Translations under genes and position numbers: made by a program
Assembly: GCA_035772405.1 (NCBI GenBank)
Contig: JAYKKM010000506.1
Span: 1,502,501 to 1,566,500, forward strand
DNA: 64,000 nt
Direction of reading: 5' to 3'
Source of the DNA: Chrysogorgia sp. JL179-B06
Lineage: Eukaryota; Cnidaria; Anthozoa; Scleralcyonacea; Chrysogorgiidae
In this document: piece after piece, positions 10,601 to 20,999 of the stretch
How positions within the stretch are numbered: the first letter of the stretch is position 1
Layout of the letters: every line of letters begins with the position of its first letter
Notes under the pieces: model-generated
What the model saw: only the letters and a program-made list of their open reading frames with translations
The model's database searches: none
What the model was told of the DNA's origin: nothing

Positions 10601-13600
10601 GTGTGAATAACACGTTTGCGTGTTTCTCCCACAACAGCAAACGTATTTGATTTCAAAAGATTTCGTTCGAGAATGAAAGAGATATACACATTTCTCCAAT
10701 AAGTCATTACGCATGTGTGACGTAAATTCCGTACATTTGCATATCGAACAAACTGATATATCTCGAAAAGAAAGCAAAGAAACGAAAATCTTCAAAAGAA
10801 GTTACTTTATCATTTTAAAAGTTCTTCCAAATAAGACAATAAAACATTTTTGAGGTTAGGGGCACTTTAACATTAAATGCATAAAATCTTGAACCTAATT
10901 TGACGTCTCATATTAGGCTTCTCTCACTGGATAATTAGAGCCAACGGCGGCCATTACTAAGGGACCAAAGTCTCAGTAAATCTGTAGGTAGGCCATGAAT
11001 CGTTTTACCCAGTAATTTGAAAAAAAATGTCTTCTGGTCCTCTTTATAGTAAAATTGTTTTATTTTGTCGATGGTAAGAGCACATAATCCAACAAAAAAC
11101 CTCATAGGATTCTCAGTTGGTCCCTTAGTAATGGCGGACTTCCAGCTTCATTTTCTGAACAATAGTTGCTCGATCCAGTCTTCTTTCGAGATCAGTGTTA
11201 CGCAGTTATTTGCAGCTGACGCAGCCAATCATAATCAAGCGAAAATAAATTGAATGATAATTCTTGATATTTGGCGGAAACGACACTCGGACATTGCAAA
11301 TTGACTGGAGAATGTCGACGAATGCAACACAAGTGTGAAGTTTGAATGAATGATAATTTTACTTCTATTTATTCGTGATGTCTCAGGATACTTGGTGAAG
11401 TTGACGCTTTTGATCTTGGCCACACCTTTGATCCCAAGACGTTCGGGATTTGGATGGGCACACGAATCTTGAAGGGTAAAGATAAAAATGGCAAAGATGT
11501 TGCAATTCTGTTATTGGATACCGAAGGAATTGGTGAGTTTGTGCTAAAAATGTGTGCTTTAATTTGTGCTTTAATTTGATCATAATTTTATTTTATTTTT
11601 GTTTTCATTAATTTTGTTCGGGGCATCGATTGATTACTTTCATTTAACTACTTAGGTAAAAGTAAAAAGTATCTCCTCATTTTATACTTAAGTAAAAGTA
11701 AAAGTATGGCCTGAAAATATTACTTAAGTAAAAGTAAAAGTATGGCCTGAAAATCTTACTTATAAGTAAAAGTAAAAGTATGGCCGGAAGATTTTACTTA
11801 AGTAAAAGTAAAAGTATGGCAAAATGCAACAAATATTCCAGAAAAGTACTTCTGAAACAAACTATATATATTCTCGAATCACTAACCAACATGACAAACG
11901 ACAATTGATAATCTGGTACTGTACTTTAATCTGGACGATGTTTTTGCGGCGCCAACTCAACAGTTGCCAATCACGTGTACATGCAAAACCAACTTCACGC
12001 GATTTCTCCACTCTAGATCTCCAGCGGATGGATAGAGTGGACCGAGTATTTCGCGACTCCGCGTTCCGTTACTTTGCCGATTAAACAAAAAGTAACGAAG
12101 TTAAAAAGTAATTATTTGACAAAAATTTTACTTCGTTACAAGTAAAAAGTATTTGTTGAAAAATATACTTCGTTAGAAGTAAATACTGATTTTTTTACTT
12201 AAAGGGACACTCCGGCCCAAATACAAATGTAGTTCATATGAAAGATCTTACTGACTTTAGATTATTTCCAAAGTTTCAGCATTCCTATCAATTTAGTTAA
12301 GAAGATGTGGCTAGTTGAAGTTGGAGAGTTTGTCCTATTTCGACGCCATTTTGTTTCTCAAATATGACGTCACTGAGTGACGTGATCTCGTATTATGCCT
12401 AAGAAGCTCCTCTACTTTCCTGCATGATGAACTAAATAGTTTATTTCGACTAATTTTCGTCCAAAGACCATTCACAATAACTATCACTATGTGATCGCCA
12501 TCAAAACAACTACACTGAAGATAAAGAATCACTAAATGACGTCATATTTTCAAAACCAATATGGCGTCAAAATCCACAAATTTGCAACTTCAACTAGCAA
12601 TATCTTCTCAACTAAATTGATAGGAATGCTGAAACTCTGGAAATAAACTGAAGTCAGTAAGATCTTTCATATGAACTGCATTTGTATTTGGGCCGGAGTG
12701 TCCCTTTAAGTAAAGTATCGAAGTAAATTTACTTCGTTACTGGCGAACACTGCTTATCATCATGTTTCCTATCTTTCCAGATGCTCCAGGAGCTAATGTT
12801 TCTCAGGATGCTGGCATCCTCGTATTGACCATCCTCGTTTCGTCCATTCTCATATACAACTCCACCAACGTACCTTACAAAAAAGACCTCGAGAAACTAG
12901 AGTAAGGAAAACCCGATTGTAATAATGGAAGAACTATTGATTTACAGAAATTTGCATTAAAATACCACTTTGACAATCTCGCATTTCCTTTTTTCGTAAA
13001 TTATAGTTGTTTTGTCCGCCTTGCTGAAGGCTTCGAAGTGAAAAGGAAGGCAGGTGTCGAAGTTGGGGAAATCTCGCAGTATTTTCCACACTTTGTTTGG
13101 CTACTTCGCGATGTCAGTCTGATTACGTCTGAAGACGAAGGTGGGAAGGAAATGGATCCAACAGACTACATTAAGAAGAAGGTGAGGCAGAATCGAGCAA
13201 ATAATACACTGCTCTACTCTACTCTGCTCTACTCTACTCTACTCTACTCTACTCTACTCTACTCTGCTCTGCTCTGCTCTGCTCTGCTCTACTCTGCTCT
13301 ACTCTGCTCTGCTCTGCTCTACTCTACTCTACTCTACTCTGCTCTACTCTGCTCTGCTCTACTCTTCTCTGCTCTGCTCTGCTCTGCTCTGCTCTGCTCT
13401 GCTCTGCTCTACTCTGCTCTACTCTGCTCTACTCTGCTCTACTCTACTCTACTCTACTCTACTCTACTCTACTCTACTCTACTCTACTCTACTCTCTACT
13501 CTCTACTCTCTACTCTGCTCCACTCTACTCTGCCCTACTCTACTCTACTCTACTCTACTCTACTCTACTCTACTCTACTCTACTTTACTCTACTCTACTT

Positions 13601-16515
13601 TACTCTACTCTACTCTCTACTCTCTACTCTCTACTCTGCTCCACTCTACTCTGCCCTACTCTACTCTACTCTACTCTACTCTACTCTACTCTACTCTACT
13701 CTACTCTACTCTACTCTACTCTACTCTACTCCACTCTCTACTCTCTACTCTCTATAAGGTATTATCCCGCGGTACAGGATTCAAAACAAGCAAAAGTGAT
13801 GAAGTTGGTCGAGCTATTGTGACCTTCTTTCCCGATATCGTGTGCAAGACTCTGCCAACCCCTCACAGTGATTCCGAAGTGATGCGGAACATCGTCAATC
13901 ATACGGATGACCTGAACCCAAAGTTCATCGAAGGAGTGCAGAAATTTATGGAGCTATTAATTTCAAAAGTACACACGAATGGTGCTAAACGAGGTTACCA
14001 GAAAGGATCGTTCATCACAGGTATATATGCCATGAGAAATTATACGTCAATGTTAAAGTGCCTCTAACAACTTAAAATGATGAAGAATGGCGCCAACAGT
14101 TCTTCGATATCTATTTTCCTTCTCGAGGTATTCAGTTATATATGATATGTTGTGTTGTGGTCTAAACCAGCTGTCGTGGTCTGGTGGTTACCACACGTCT
14201 ATGAGCTCAATGCTATGAGCTGTGAGACAAATCGTGGGTCGCACCACCCCACTCAGGGTCTTAATAATTTAGGTGAAAGTGCTGCCTTTGCAATAATATC
14301 AGCAAATGGTAAGACTTTTGGGTCTTCTCGGATAACGACCTTAAATCGTAGGCCCTCGGAACCCCTATCAATTGGGCTTCTAGCCTGTTGGGTATTCCGT
14401 TCCTCTAAAAGAGTGATAAATCTACTAAACTAAAGTAAATGTTAATGAGGCACAGGATGATGTCAAAGCAGGCAAACAACATTGTGGCAATTCTAAAATT
14501 TGTGTAGATCTTCAATGTTATCCAACGAAATTACTTGAAACTTTGCACGTGGATACATACAATTTCGGCAGTACATAACCTTTGTTTTTTAATACAATTA
14601 AGGAACGCTTCTTTGTGGATTACTGGCGGAATATGTGAAAGCTGTCAATGATCCCAACTCCATCCCATGTCTCGACAATGCATGGCAGAACACGGTTGAC
14701 CTGCTGCGAACTAAAACAATGGATGAGTTGGTCGAGAAATACAATACCTCTATGACGGTAATAATTCAAACCTAAAATAATTAATCAATTTATTAATTAA
14801 AAGCAAAAGAATTAAAATTAATTAATTCACGAATTAATTGTTAATTAATTAAAAATAATTGTTAATTATTTTTAATTAATAATTAATTATTATTATTATT
14901 ATAAATTATTAAAGGTGCCGTCCAGTCCGTTCAGCGCATGTCCAGTCCGTTCAGCGCATGTCCAGTCCGTTCAGCGCATGTCCACGTTTCTGTTTACATC
15001 ATTTGTTTACATTACATTATATAAACATTGAACATGAAGTATTGCGGATTTGTTTTCCACGCTTGAGCTTTTCCGCCAAAAAAACGTGTTATAAGAAGCT
15101 GTTCTGTTCCTAAATGTGGATAATATATCAAACTACGTACACTCGCGCCTTCGCCACCTTTGACGAATACTCGCTTTCGAACTGTTGCAAATTTATTCCG
15201 TTAAAGTTTGTTGACATGTGGGGTCCCCAACGTTTGAAATATCATACATGCGCAGAACGGACTGGACTGCACCTTTAATTATTTAGATAATAATTATATA
15301 ATTATATAAATAAATTATATAATTATATAAATAATTATATAATTAATTAATTAAAAATAATTAATTAACAAAATGAAAAACCTATTAATTGAACTAATTA
15401 ATTAAATTATCATTAACGTTGTACATAGGGAAGATTTGATGCCACAAGTAGACGGAATTATTTTAATTTAATTAATTTTAACTAATTTAATTAATTTAAT
15501 TAATTTCATTAATTTAATTAATTATTTAATTAATTTAAATTTAATTAAATTTAATTAATTTAATTAATTAATCCGAACTTCACGGTTTACCTTGTACATA
15601 GGAAAAATTCGATGCCGCAAGTAAACAGAACGGTAAAGATCGTCCTATGGAAGAAGATAAAACAAGCGGCAACAGGTATGTGAAACTGCAATTAGTTACT
15701 CTAATTATCTGTTAGATGAAAAGCAAGGAAATGTTATACAAATAAATATATATACCTCAAAATAACTTACTTATCTGGCTTTTATCTTTCTGTCAACTCA
15801 AATTGTTATTTTAAAAATGGAGAAACCGTGTGATGATTTTTACTTCTTTTCAGAGGAGTAACATTGATGGGAATGCATGACGAAATACTAAAGTGTCTGA
15901 CGAAACAATTATTAGAGAAAGTTGCTCACTTTGGTGCTGCTGATATAAAGGGGTTAAAGAAAAACAGCCAGGAATTAGTTGATGTATTCCAGAAAAAAAT
16001 AAGTAAGATTCCAAAATGTTGTGAACTCAGTGAAATATGGAAAGAATTTTTTCAAATAAGATAAACTTAATTTTCGATTCATTTGTACTTAATTAAGTTT
16101 AATAAACCTGTCGAGTGAGGACTAATCACCGGTATATAAATCGTTACCGTGAAACACAAAACATAATAATAATATAACTTTATTAATATAAATTTTTCTT
16201 ATATATTTACAATTGCAAATCTCACTTCTTGAGGTAATTTACAATTGGCTAACTTGAATTACATATGATTATATACAGTATTAATATTTATAAAACAACA
16301 GAAACAAATTTATACTTAAACATTTAGTGGTTCAGGATTGGTCCATTCTTTGTTTCTACAACTGAAGATATACGTCGTTCTAATGGCGATAGAGATCATG
16401 TAGTATATTGTTGATGTTTGTTATCGAGTCCTAAATCATTTAACATTTCAATGAAAGTATGGCATTCTTTATCGAAAATTCCGAGTGAGCTGATGGAGAG
16501 ATTAACAAATTTAAC

Positions 16516-16553
<38 letters not shown>

Positions 16554-17438
16554 AAACTTTATTGAATTTTTTTATATACTTACAACTGCAAATCTCACTG
16601 TTAAAGGTAATTTACAATTGACTACTTGATATACTATAATGGTTATATATTTCACTACACATTTACATAAATATATGATATAAAAAGTAAGATATTAGAA
16701 GTTCATTAAATCTGGATTCGTCCAATCCTTGTTTCTAGAACAGAAAACGTAGTATGTCGTCCTTATTGCAATATTAATGATTTTCCTAATGATATATTTA
16801 ACATGAGCCTTGTCTAAGTTCAAACGTTCCAACATTTCTATAAAAACCGAAGATTCTTTTTCAAAAACACCGAGTGCACTGATTGAGAGATTTACGAACT
16901 TTACCGACTGGAATTTTTTCTTTTGTTCTATGATCATCTCTTTATATTTTGAGTGTTTGCGCTGTATATTTTTTCTTAGGTTAGTCTCATATCCGACGGT
17001 TAGTTCGAGTACATACAGAAAATTGTCTTTGGTCAAAATTATTAGATCAGGACGATAGTCATCACCAGTAATAATAGAGGGATTAGAGAATGATGGCAAG
17101 TCAGCATAAATGGTTTGAATATATTCTGATGGGAGGTTATTAGCAATAAAATTTAGGATTGAGTCGTGTCTCCAAGTAAAACGATCGAGATAGGAACTGC
17201 AGCCAGCAACAACGTGTAACAAAGATTCAGGTTTAAGGCAGAATGAGCATTCAGAAGACGACGAGAGTCCCCATTTTTGAAGATTTTTACGGGTTGGTAG
17301 CGAATTATTTATGTAACGAATGGTGAAGTTGAAAATATTTTTTGGTAGTTTGGATTGATAGGTTGGCCAAATCGAATTTACTTGGGGTAGAGAGAATTTT
17401 GAAATGCTGGTGAAGAATGAACCTTGACATTTTAACTG

Positions 17439-17491
<53 letters not shown>

Positions 17492-20336
17492 GAAACTTTA
17501 TTTAAATCTTTTGTTATATATACAATTATAAATCTCGCTCAATGAGGTAATTTACAATTGACTACTTGAACCACTATAAACTATCAATTAAAGATTATAC
17601 AAATGAAAATATGAATATATACGTCTATTTTAAAAGTTCATAATAATAATAATAATAACAATAATAATAATAACAATAATAATAATAACAATAATAATAA
17701 TAACAAATACAACAACAATTATAATAATAATAATAATATAATAATTGTTTTTATTCGTTTATTTTTATTTTTATCGTGAATTATTTAATTGAGTATTTTA
17801 ATATTTTAATTTAATCACAGTTTCGCTTCTACTTCCCTTCTTTTAAATAGTCCAGGTCAAGGCAAAGAAAGGCTTCACCATGGATGCTAAAGGCCAAAAG
17901 ATCGAATACGAGGGAATGGAAGTTTGTGGCGGAGTGTTACTTCAGTTCATTCGCAAAAACAAAGCACTATCGGGGGACTTTTGCACGAAGTTATACAACG
18001 AGCTTTTCGCGCCAATTCAGCTCAAAATCGAGAACGATAATGAAAAGTACACTTTCCAGCAACTCGAGCAAGATTTCGTGAAACTGAACGTTGAGTACGC
18101 CAAGCGTGCCATTGGTCCAGAGAAATGGAACGTTCTCAGTGAGATGGACAAGAAGACAGCGGAGACACAGAAGGTAGGATAGGATAGTAACTTTACTTAG
18201 GCCCAGTTTATAAGCGCTAGGGTTACCCTAGGAGTAAGGTTACCCTAGGAGTAAGGTTACCCTAGGAGTAAGGTTACCCTAGGAGTAAGGTTACCCTAGG
18301 AGTAATGTTACCCTAGGAGTAGGGTTACCCTAGGAGTAGGGTTACCCTAGGAGTAGGGTTACCCTAGGAGTAAGGTTACCCTAGGAGTAAGGTTACCCTA
18401 GGAGTAAGGTTACCCTAGGAGTAGGGTTACCCTAGGAGTAGGGTTACCCTAGGAGTAGGGTTACCCTGGGAGTAGGGTTACCCTAGGAGTAAGGTTACCC
18501 TAGGAGTAGGTTTACCCTAGGAGTAGGGTTACCCTAGGAGTAAGGTTACCCTAGGAGTAGGGTTACCCTAGCGCCAGGACTAGGGTGAAGTATACTCGCG
18601 CCGTCGAGCGTGTACGCATGTGTAAACATGGCGGAAAGAAATAAAATTCTTGCTGTATTATCGATTTTAATCTCTCTACTATCTGTGCTTACTTCTCTTC
18701 AGTTAGATGGTATTCTTCTTTGTTATTCAATCATGTCTATAACTGTTAAACAACTCAAGACTCCTTCATGTAGTTTCTCAAGTAATTTAGAAGAGCAATC
18801 ACTTTTGCATCGGTACTCCATTTGATGTAGATGTTTTGCTTTTTCGACCAACACTTTCTTTGGACGCCATTATTTTTCACAGACATAGTTGACATATGCG
18901 ATCAAGAATCCTGATACCGAGTTGTCCCTATCGATTGTGTTTATAAGGCAAAAACATATCCATAGTGATAGGGTGACCCTACTAGTAGGATAACTCTAGT
19001 TTACTTATAAACGCAACGTAGAGAAATAACTACACTAGGGTCACCCGGGCGGTAGGGTAACCCTATTCCTAGGGTAACCCTATTCCTAGGGTAACCCTAT
19101 TCCTAGGGTAACCCTATTCCTAGGGTAACCCTATTCCTAGGGTAACCCTATTCCTAGGGTAACCCTATTCCTAGGGTAACCCTATTCCTAGGGTAACCCC
19201 GGGTTACACTAAATAGTACAAAGTACTAACAAACTTGTGGCCCAAAATGAAAATGAAAATGTATATATGTGTATATCTATATACAGGTATATATATATAT
19301 ATATATATATGTATATGTACAAAAGTATAAAAATATAAAAATTAATGACTAAATTACATGAAAATATTAATATAATGATACAAGATGAAGTCCTAATTAT
19401 ACATGACAGTTGAAATACACTGTGCAAAGTTAAAAGTTAAAATCAGGAAAAGACGTGAATTGCTTAAATTCTTTCTGGTAATCACGAAAACATCTATACA
19501 AAGACTACTTAAAGAAATTAAGGGAGCCAGATGAACGCAGACTAAGTGGCAGTTTGTTCCAAAGGTTAATAGCGGTAATGGAAAAAGTTCGGCCAGCTTC
19601 TGTAACTCCAGTGAATTTAGGTGTTATTAAGCTCAAACGAGCGCTGCGTGTGTTTCTAGAATGTTGCTGACCATTTAATCTTAACAGTTTGTTGAAATAC
19701 TCAGGAGTATCATTAACAGTACGTTTGTATACTATTATACATTTTCGAATGTCCGACTCTACATAAAAAGGTATCCAACCAAGTCTGTTAAATAAATCCA
19801 CAGAGGAATGACATGGTTGAGCATTAAGGATAATTCTAGCGCAGCGTTTCTGAAGTTTGAATACTTTTATGAAGTTTGAATACTTTTATGATATAAGGTG
19901 AACTTCAAGAAGGTGAAAGGGTACCAGGAGAAGGTGATGAAGGAGCGACAGAAGGCGAAAGAATTGGAGAACGATGCCAGGAAGAGACAAGAGGAGATGA
20001 GGAAACTTCATCAGGAGTCGCTGCGCGAGAAGGAGAAAAACGCGGAGAATTTACTGAACATGCAGAAAAACTTCGAACAGCAAATGGTGAAGGTAAAACG
20101 CCTCTTAAAGGGGAACTATAGTCAAGAAACATTACAGTAATGTACAGTATACAAAGTTACTTATCCTTTTGTTTAGCTCAAAGACGAGGAGAAAGTACGC
20201 AGGCAAGAAGAAATGCAAAAAATGCAGGACCTTCAAAAAACTAACTTTGCTGACTTCCAAGGGATGATAAAAGTGAGTAAGTAGTAAAAATCCCCCAGGG
20301 TGGTCATCTCGCCGCGGCATGGATGCATTTCTCACG

Positions 20337-20380
<44 letters not shown>

Positions 20381-20439
20381 TACCATGACCATGCTCCGCT
20401 GAAAAAAACTTTAATGAAAATTTGTGAGATATCCTGCTT

Positions 20440-20509
<70 letters not shown>

Positions 20510-20945
20510 CAGGCAGACCAGACAGGCAGGCAGACAGATGTAAAAACATAACCTCCTAATTGGCGTAAAAATGAGGCGAACTACGTGGGAAGAGGTAAGG
20601 CAAACGGTACTATCCGAAGGTGAAAATAGAGTTAGAAACAAAAAACAAAATGAGTTAAAAGCCAAATAATAAATTGCTTATTAACCTTGTTTATTCGGTC
20701 TATACGGAAACGTATTTGGCTACGGTTTTTTCTCACAGACCTCACTCCTTTGTCGGTCGGTCTGTGCGTAAACCTTTATAATACTTTCCCTGTATATATA
20801 TCCCTCTTTTCTTGACAGGACTTTAACGAGACTCAAAACAAGAATATGCAGACCATGATGGACAACTTAAACCAAGAAAGACAACAAAGTCAACATCAAA
20901 TGACTGAACTGGTTGAAGCAATGAAAAATATGCCTCCACCTAAAG
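4381..20945 (+). CDS. GBP: Guanylate-binding protein, dynamin-like GTPase (GBP-A), 12 exons
   Basis: Exons: 4381-4664, 11387-11532, 12781-12901, 13007-13181, 13759-14020, 14603-14757, 15602-15675, 15854-16002, 17851-18173, 19898-20092, 20177-20272, 20819-20945. All borders are GT-AG and the phases join without a stop, giving about 702 residues. The N-terminal GTPase domain shows P-loop GPMRTGKS (about 83-90), switch I Thr in WMGTR (about 119), LLLDTEGID (G3, about 136-144) and the GBP-specific LLRD guanine motif (about 216-219) in place of NKxD. An all-helical middle domain follows, then a charged coiled coil from exon 10 onward (KVMKERQKAKELE...). GBPs hydrolyse GTP, dimerise and assemble on membranes of vacuoles and pathogens. 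The 3' end is uncertain: either intron 12 begins after PPPKG (GTATAG) and its acceptor exon was not found, or translation reads on to TAA at 21002-21004. No CaaX box was seen. The upstream in-frame ATG at 4267 is less likely. Confidence 0.88.
5345..5545 (-). mobile_element. LINE reverse-transcriptase fragment
   Basis: The minus-strand translation has WLEDNKLVLNKSKT and TTMLFGTKQK, the typical block after the catalytic palm of non-LTR reverse transcriptases. The homology is lost below about 5345. Dead fragment. Confidence 0.8.
7040..7300. repeat. Two SINE-like tRNA-derived heads
   Basis: On the minus strand near 7051-7078 there is TAGCTCAATGGTCAGAGCA, and on the plus strand near 7262-7280 GATGGCTCAATGGTTAGAG. 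Both match the Pol III A box of tRNAs, but no cloverleaf could be folded. Likely degenerate SINE heads. Confidence 0.45.
9008..9176. mobile_element. Hairpin MITE
   Basis: Left end TATAATAAAACAATTATTGGAT and right end ATCCAATAATTGTATATTATG form an inverted repeat. Inside, TTATCCAGACCTCGGTCA pairs with TGACCTCGGTCTGGATAA. A related half copy lies near 9818-9850. Confidence 0.75.
10204..11197. mobile_element. MITE with CACTGATCTC ends, interrupted by a TTAA MITE
   Basis: The 10-bp ends CACTGATCTC and GAGATCAGTG bound the element. It is the reverse complement of the uninterrupted 521-bp copy at 30857-31377, apart from the nested insertion at 10389-10866. Confidence 0.88.
10389..10866. mobile_element. 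TTAA-flanked MITE nested in another MITE
   Basis: Ends AGTGCCCCTAACCTCAAAA and complement, with TTAA on both sides (10385-10388, 10867-10870). The empty site with a single TTAA is preserved at 31188-31191 in the other copy of the host element. TTAA duplication is the hallmark of piggyBac-type transposition. Confidence 0.92.
11387..11532 (+). CDS. GBP: GBP-A exon 2, switch I and DTEG
   Basis: Encodes ILGEVDAFDLGHTFDPKTFG, the switch I segment IWMGTR and LLLDTEGI. Ends phase 1 (G|gtgagt). Confidence 0.9.
11637..12750. repeat. Dispersed AAGTAAAAGTA repeat, copy 2, with nested MITE
   Basis: Same family as 2309-2690. The end is amplified as several AAGTAAAAGTAAAAGTATGGC tandem units (11650-11820). 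A TTAA MITE (12203-12705) splits its right end. Confidence 0.8.
12203..12705. mobile_element. TTAA-flanked MITE (AGGGACACTCC family)
   Basis: Inverted ends AGGGACACTCCGGCCCAAAT, with TTAA at 12199-12202 and 12706-12709. A truncated relative is at 46252-46530. Confidence 0.9.
12781..12901 (+). CDS. GBP: GBP-A exon 3
   Basis: Encodes DAPGANVSQDAGILVLTILV and ILIYNSTNVPYKKDLEKL, the core strand and helix after G3. Phase 2 start and end. Confidence 0.88.
13007..13181 (+). CDS. GBP: GBP-A exon 4, LLRD guanine-specificity motif
   Basis: Encodes CFVRLAEGFEVKRK, HFVWLLRDVSL and DPTDYIKKK. LLRD corresponds to the RD motif that replaces NKxD in GBPs. The exon is followed by GTGAGG. Confidence 0.88.
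13209..13753 (+). repeat. (ACTCT)n pentanucleotide array in intron 4
   Basis: About 110 units of ACTCT with GCTCT and CTCTCT variants. It fills most of the intron and runs to within 6 bp of the 3' splice site. The open frame over it is spurious. Confidence 0.95.
13759..14020 (+). CDS. GBP: GBP-A exon 5
   Basis: Encodes VLSRGTGFKTSKSDEVGRAI, TFFPDIVCKTLPTP and a helical stretch to YQKGSFITG. The FFP...C...P pattern matches the end of the GBP G domain (guanine cap to first helices). Confidence 0.88.
14021..14602 (+). other. GBP-A intron 5
   Basis: Holds a solo MITE end (TTAAAGTGCCTCTAAC near 14052) and a possible degenerate tRNA-like SINE (GGTCTGGTGGTTACCAC near 14179). No exon seen. Confidence 0.5.
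14603..14757 (+). CDS. GBP: GBP-A exon 6
   Basis: Encodes TLLCGLLAEYVKAVNDPNSI, PCLDNAWQNTVDLLR and the following helix. L-A-EYV-A-N---IP-L-NAW is a strongly conserved signature at the G domain / helical domain hinge of GBPs. Confidence 0.92.
14913..15274. mobile_element. TTAA-flanked MITE (AGGTGC family)
   Basis: Left AGGTGCCGTCCAGTCCGTTC and right GAACGGACTGGACTGCACCT, with TTAA on both sides. A 19-bp segment (GTCCAGTCCGTTCAGCGCA) is repeated three times at the left end. Confidence 0.88.
15275..15601. repeat. TTAATTAATT-rich intron DNA with a vestigial exon
   Basis: Low-complexity TTAATTAA repeats. Inside, 15421-15456 resembles the acceptor and first codons of exon 7 (see findings). Confidence 0.7.
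15602..15675 (+). CDS. GBP: GBP-A exon 7
   Basis: Short exon encoding EKFDAASKQNGKDRPMEEDK. 74 bp, phase 0 to 2, GT-AG. Confidence 0.8.
15854..16002 (+). CDS. GBP: GBP-A exon 8
   Basis: Encodes GVTLMGMHDEILKCLTKQLL and a helix to VDVFQKKI. The frame stays open past the donor (ATAA|GTAAGA), but the phase-1 donor joins exactly with exon 9. Confidence 0.82.
16160..17700 (-). mobile_element. Three nested 5'-truncated copies of an R2/NeSL-like LINE
   Basis: Three minus-strand copies lie in series (about 16160-16515, 16550-17440, 17490-17640), separated by (TAA)n tracts. The middle copy keeps about 245 codons: a CCHC knuckle CSFCLKPESLLHVVAGC, then FTWRHDSILNF, and YRPDLIILTKDNFLYVLELT, which fits the PD...E motif of a restriction-like endonuclease. 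All are 5' truncated, as expected after target-primed reverse transcription. They sit in GBP-A intron 8. Confidence 0.85.
17851..18173 (+). CDS. GBP: GBP-A exon 9
   Basis: Largest helical-domain exon: QVKAKKGFTMDAKGQKIEYE, GGVLLQFIRKNKALSGDFC and a helix to MDKKTAETQK. Ends in phase 0. Confidence 0.88.
18200..19212. mobile_element. Transposon-like unit with inverted 17-bp arrays at both ends
   Basis: The left arm (18222-18575) has about 20 units of GGTTACCCTAGGAGTAA. The right arm (about 19050-19200) has about 8 units of AGGGTAACCCTATTCCT, roughly its inverted form. The core between them has a 65-codon frame starting at AAACATGGCGG (18628). Located in GBP-A intron 9. Confidence 0.6.
19501..19878 (-). 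mobile_element. LINE C-terminal fragment
   Basis: The minus-strand frame reads FKLQKRCARIILNA, LFNRLGWIPFY, RTFSITAINLWNKLPLSLR, the usual C-terminal region of Jockey/RTE-like reverse transcriptases. It abuts the exon 10 acceptor with a 19-bp direct repeat (TGAAGTTTGAATACTTTTA) between. Confidence 0.85.
19898..20092 (+). CDS. GBP: GBP-A exon 10, coiled coil
   Basis: Encodes VNFKKVKGYQEKVMKERQKA and further charged heptads (RKRQEEMRKLHQESLREKE). Continuous helix, predicted coiled coil. Confidence 0.85.
20177..20272 (+). CDS. GBP: GBP-A exon 11, coiled coil
   Basis: Encodes LKDEEKVRRQEEMQKMQDLQ and KTNFADFQGMIK. 96 bp, both ends phase 0. Confidence 0.8.
20273..20818 (+). other. GBP-A intron 11 with (TA)n and (ACAG)n
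   Basis: Microsatellites at about 20343-20378 and 20441-20510. No coding exon seen in the rest. Confidence 0.7.
20819..20945 (+). CDS. GBP: GBP-A exon 12, last recognised exon
   Basis: Encodes DFNETQNKNMQTMMDNLNQE and the end VEAMKNMPPPKG. If not spliced, translation stops at 21002-21004. Confidence 0.72.
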
Positions 20946-20999
20946 GTATAGTGAAGCACATTAATTATCATATAAACCTAGTCGAAAACGAAGCTCGTG

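Larger units (their letters stand above)
4665..11386 (+). other. GBP-A intron 1 (6.7 kb)
   Basis: Holds a LINE fragment (5345-5545), a poly-C run near 5964, (AT)n at 6090-6116, TTAGGG-like repeats at 6318-6360, SINE-like tRNA heads near 7040-7300, an ATT-rich stretch at 7730-7810, a hairpin MITE (9008-9176) and a nested transposon (10204-11197). Between about 7900 and 8990 nothing was recognised. Confidence 0.7.

Noticed and set aside
13038..13757. 239-codon frame through the ACTCT array
   Set aside because: Only the first part (to 13181) is real GBP exon 4. Beyond the GTGAGG donor it is microsatellite.
18628..18825. Small gene in the core of the inverted-array element
   Set aside because: A 65-codon frame with a good ATG context, but no recognisable domain or splice partner. 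Reported only as part of the element.
18222..19200. Telomeric repeat or former chromosome end
   Set aside because: GGTTACCC motifs are part of a 17-bp unit, not (TTAGGG)n, and occur as inverted arrays inside an intron.
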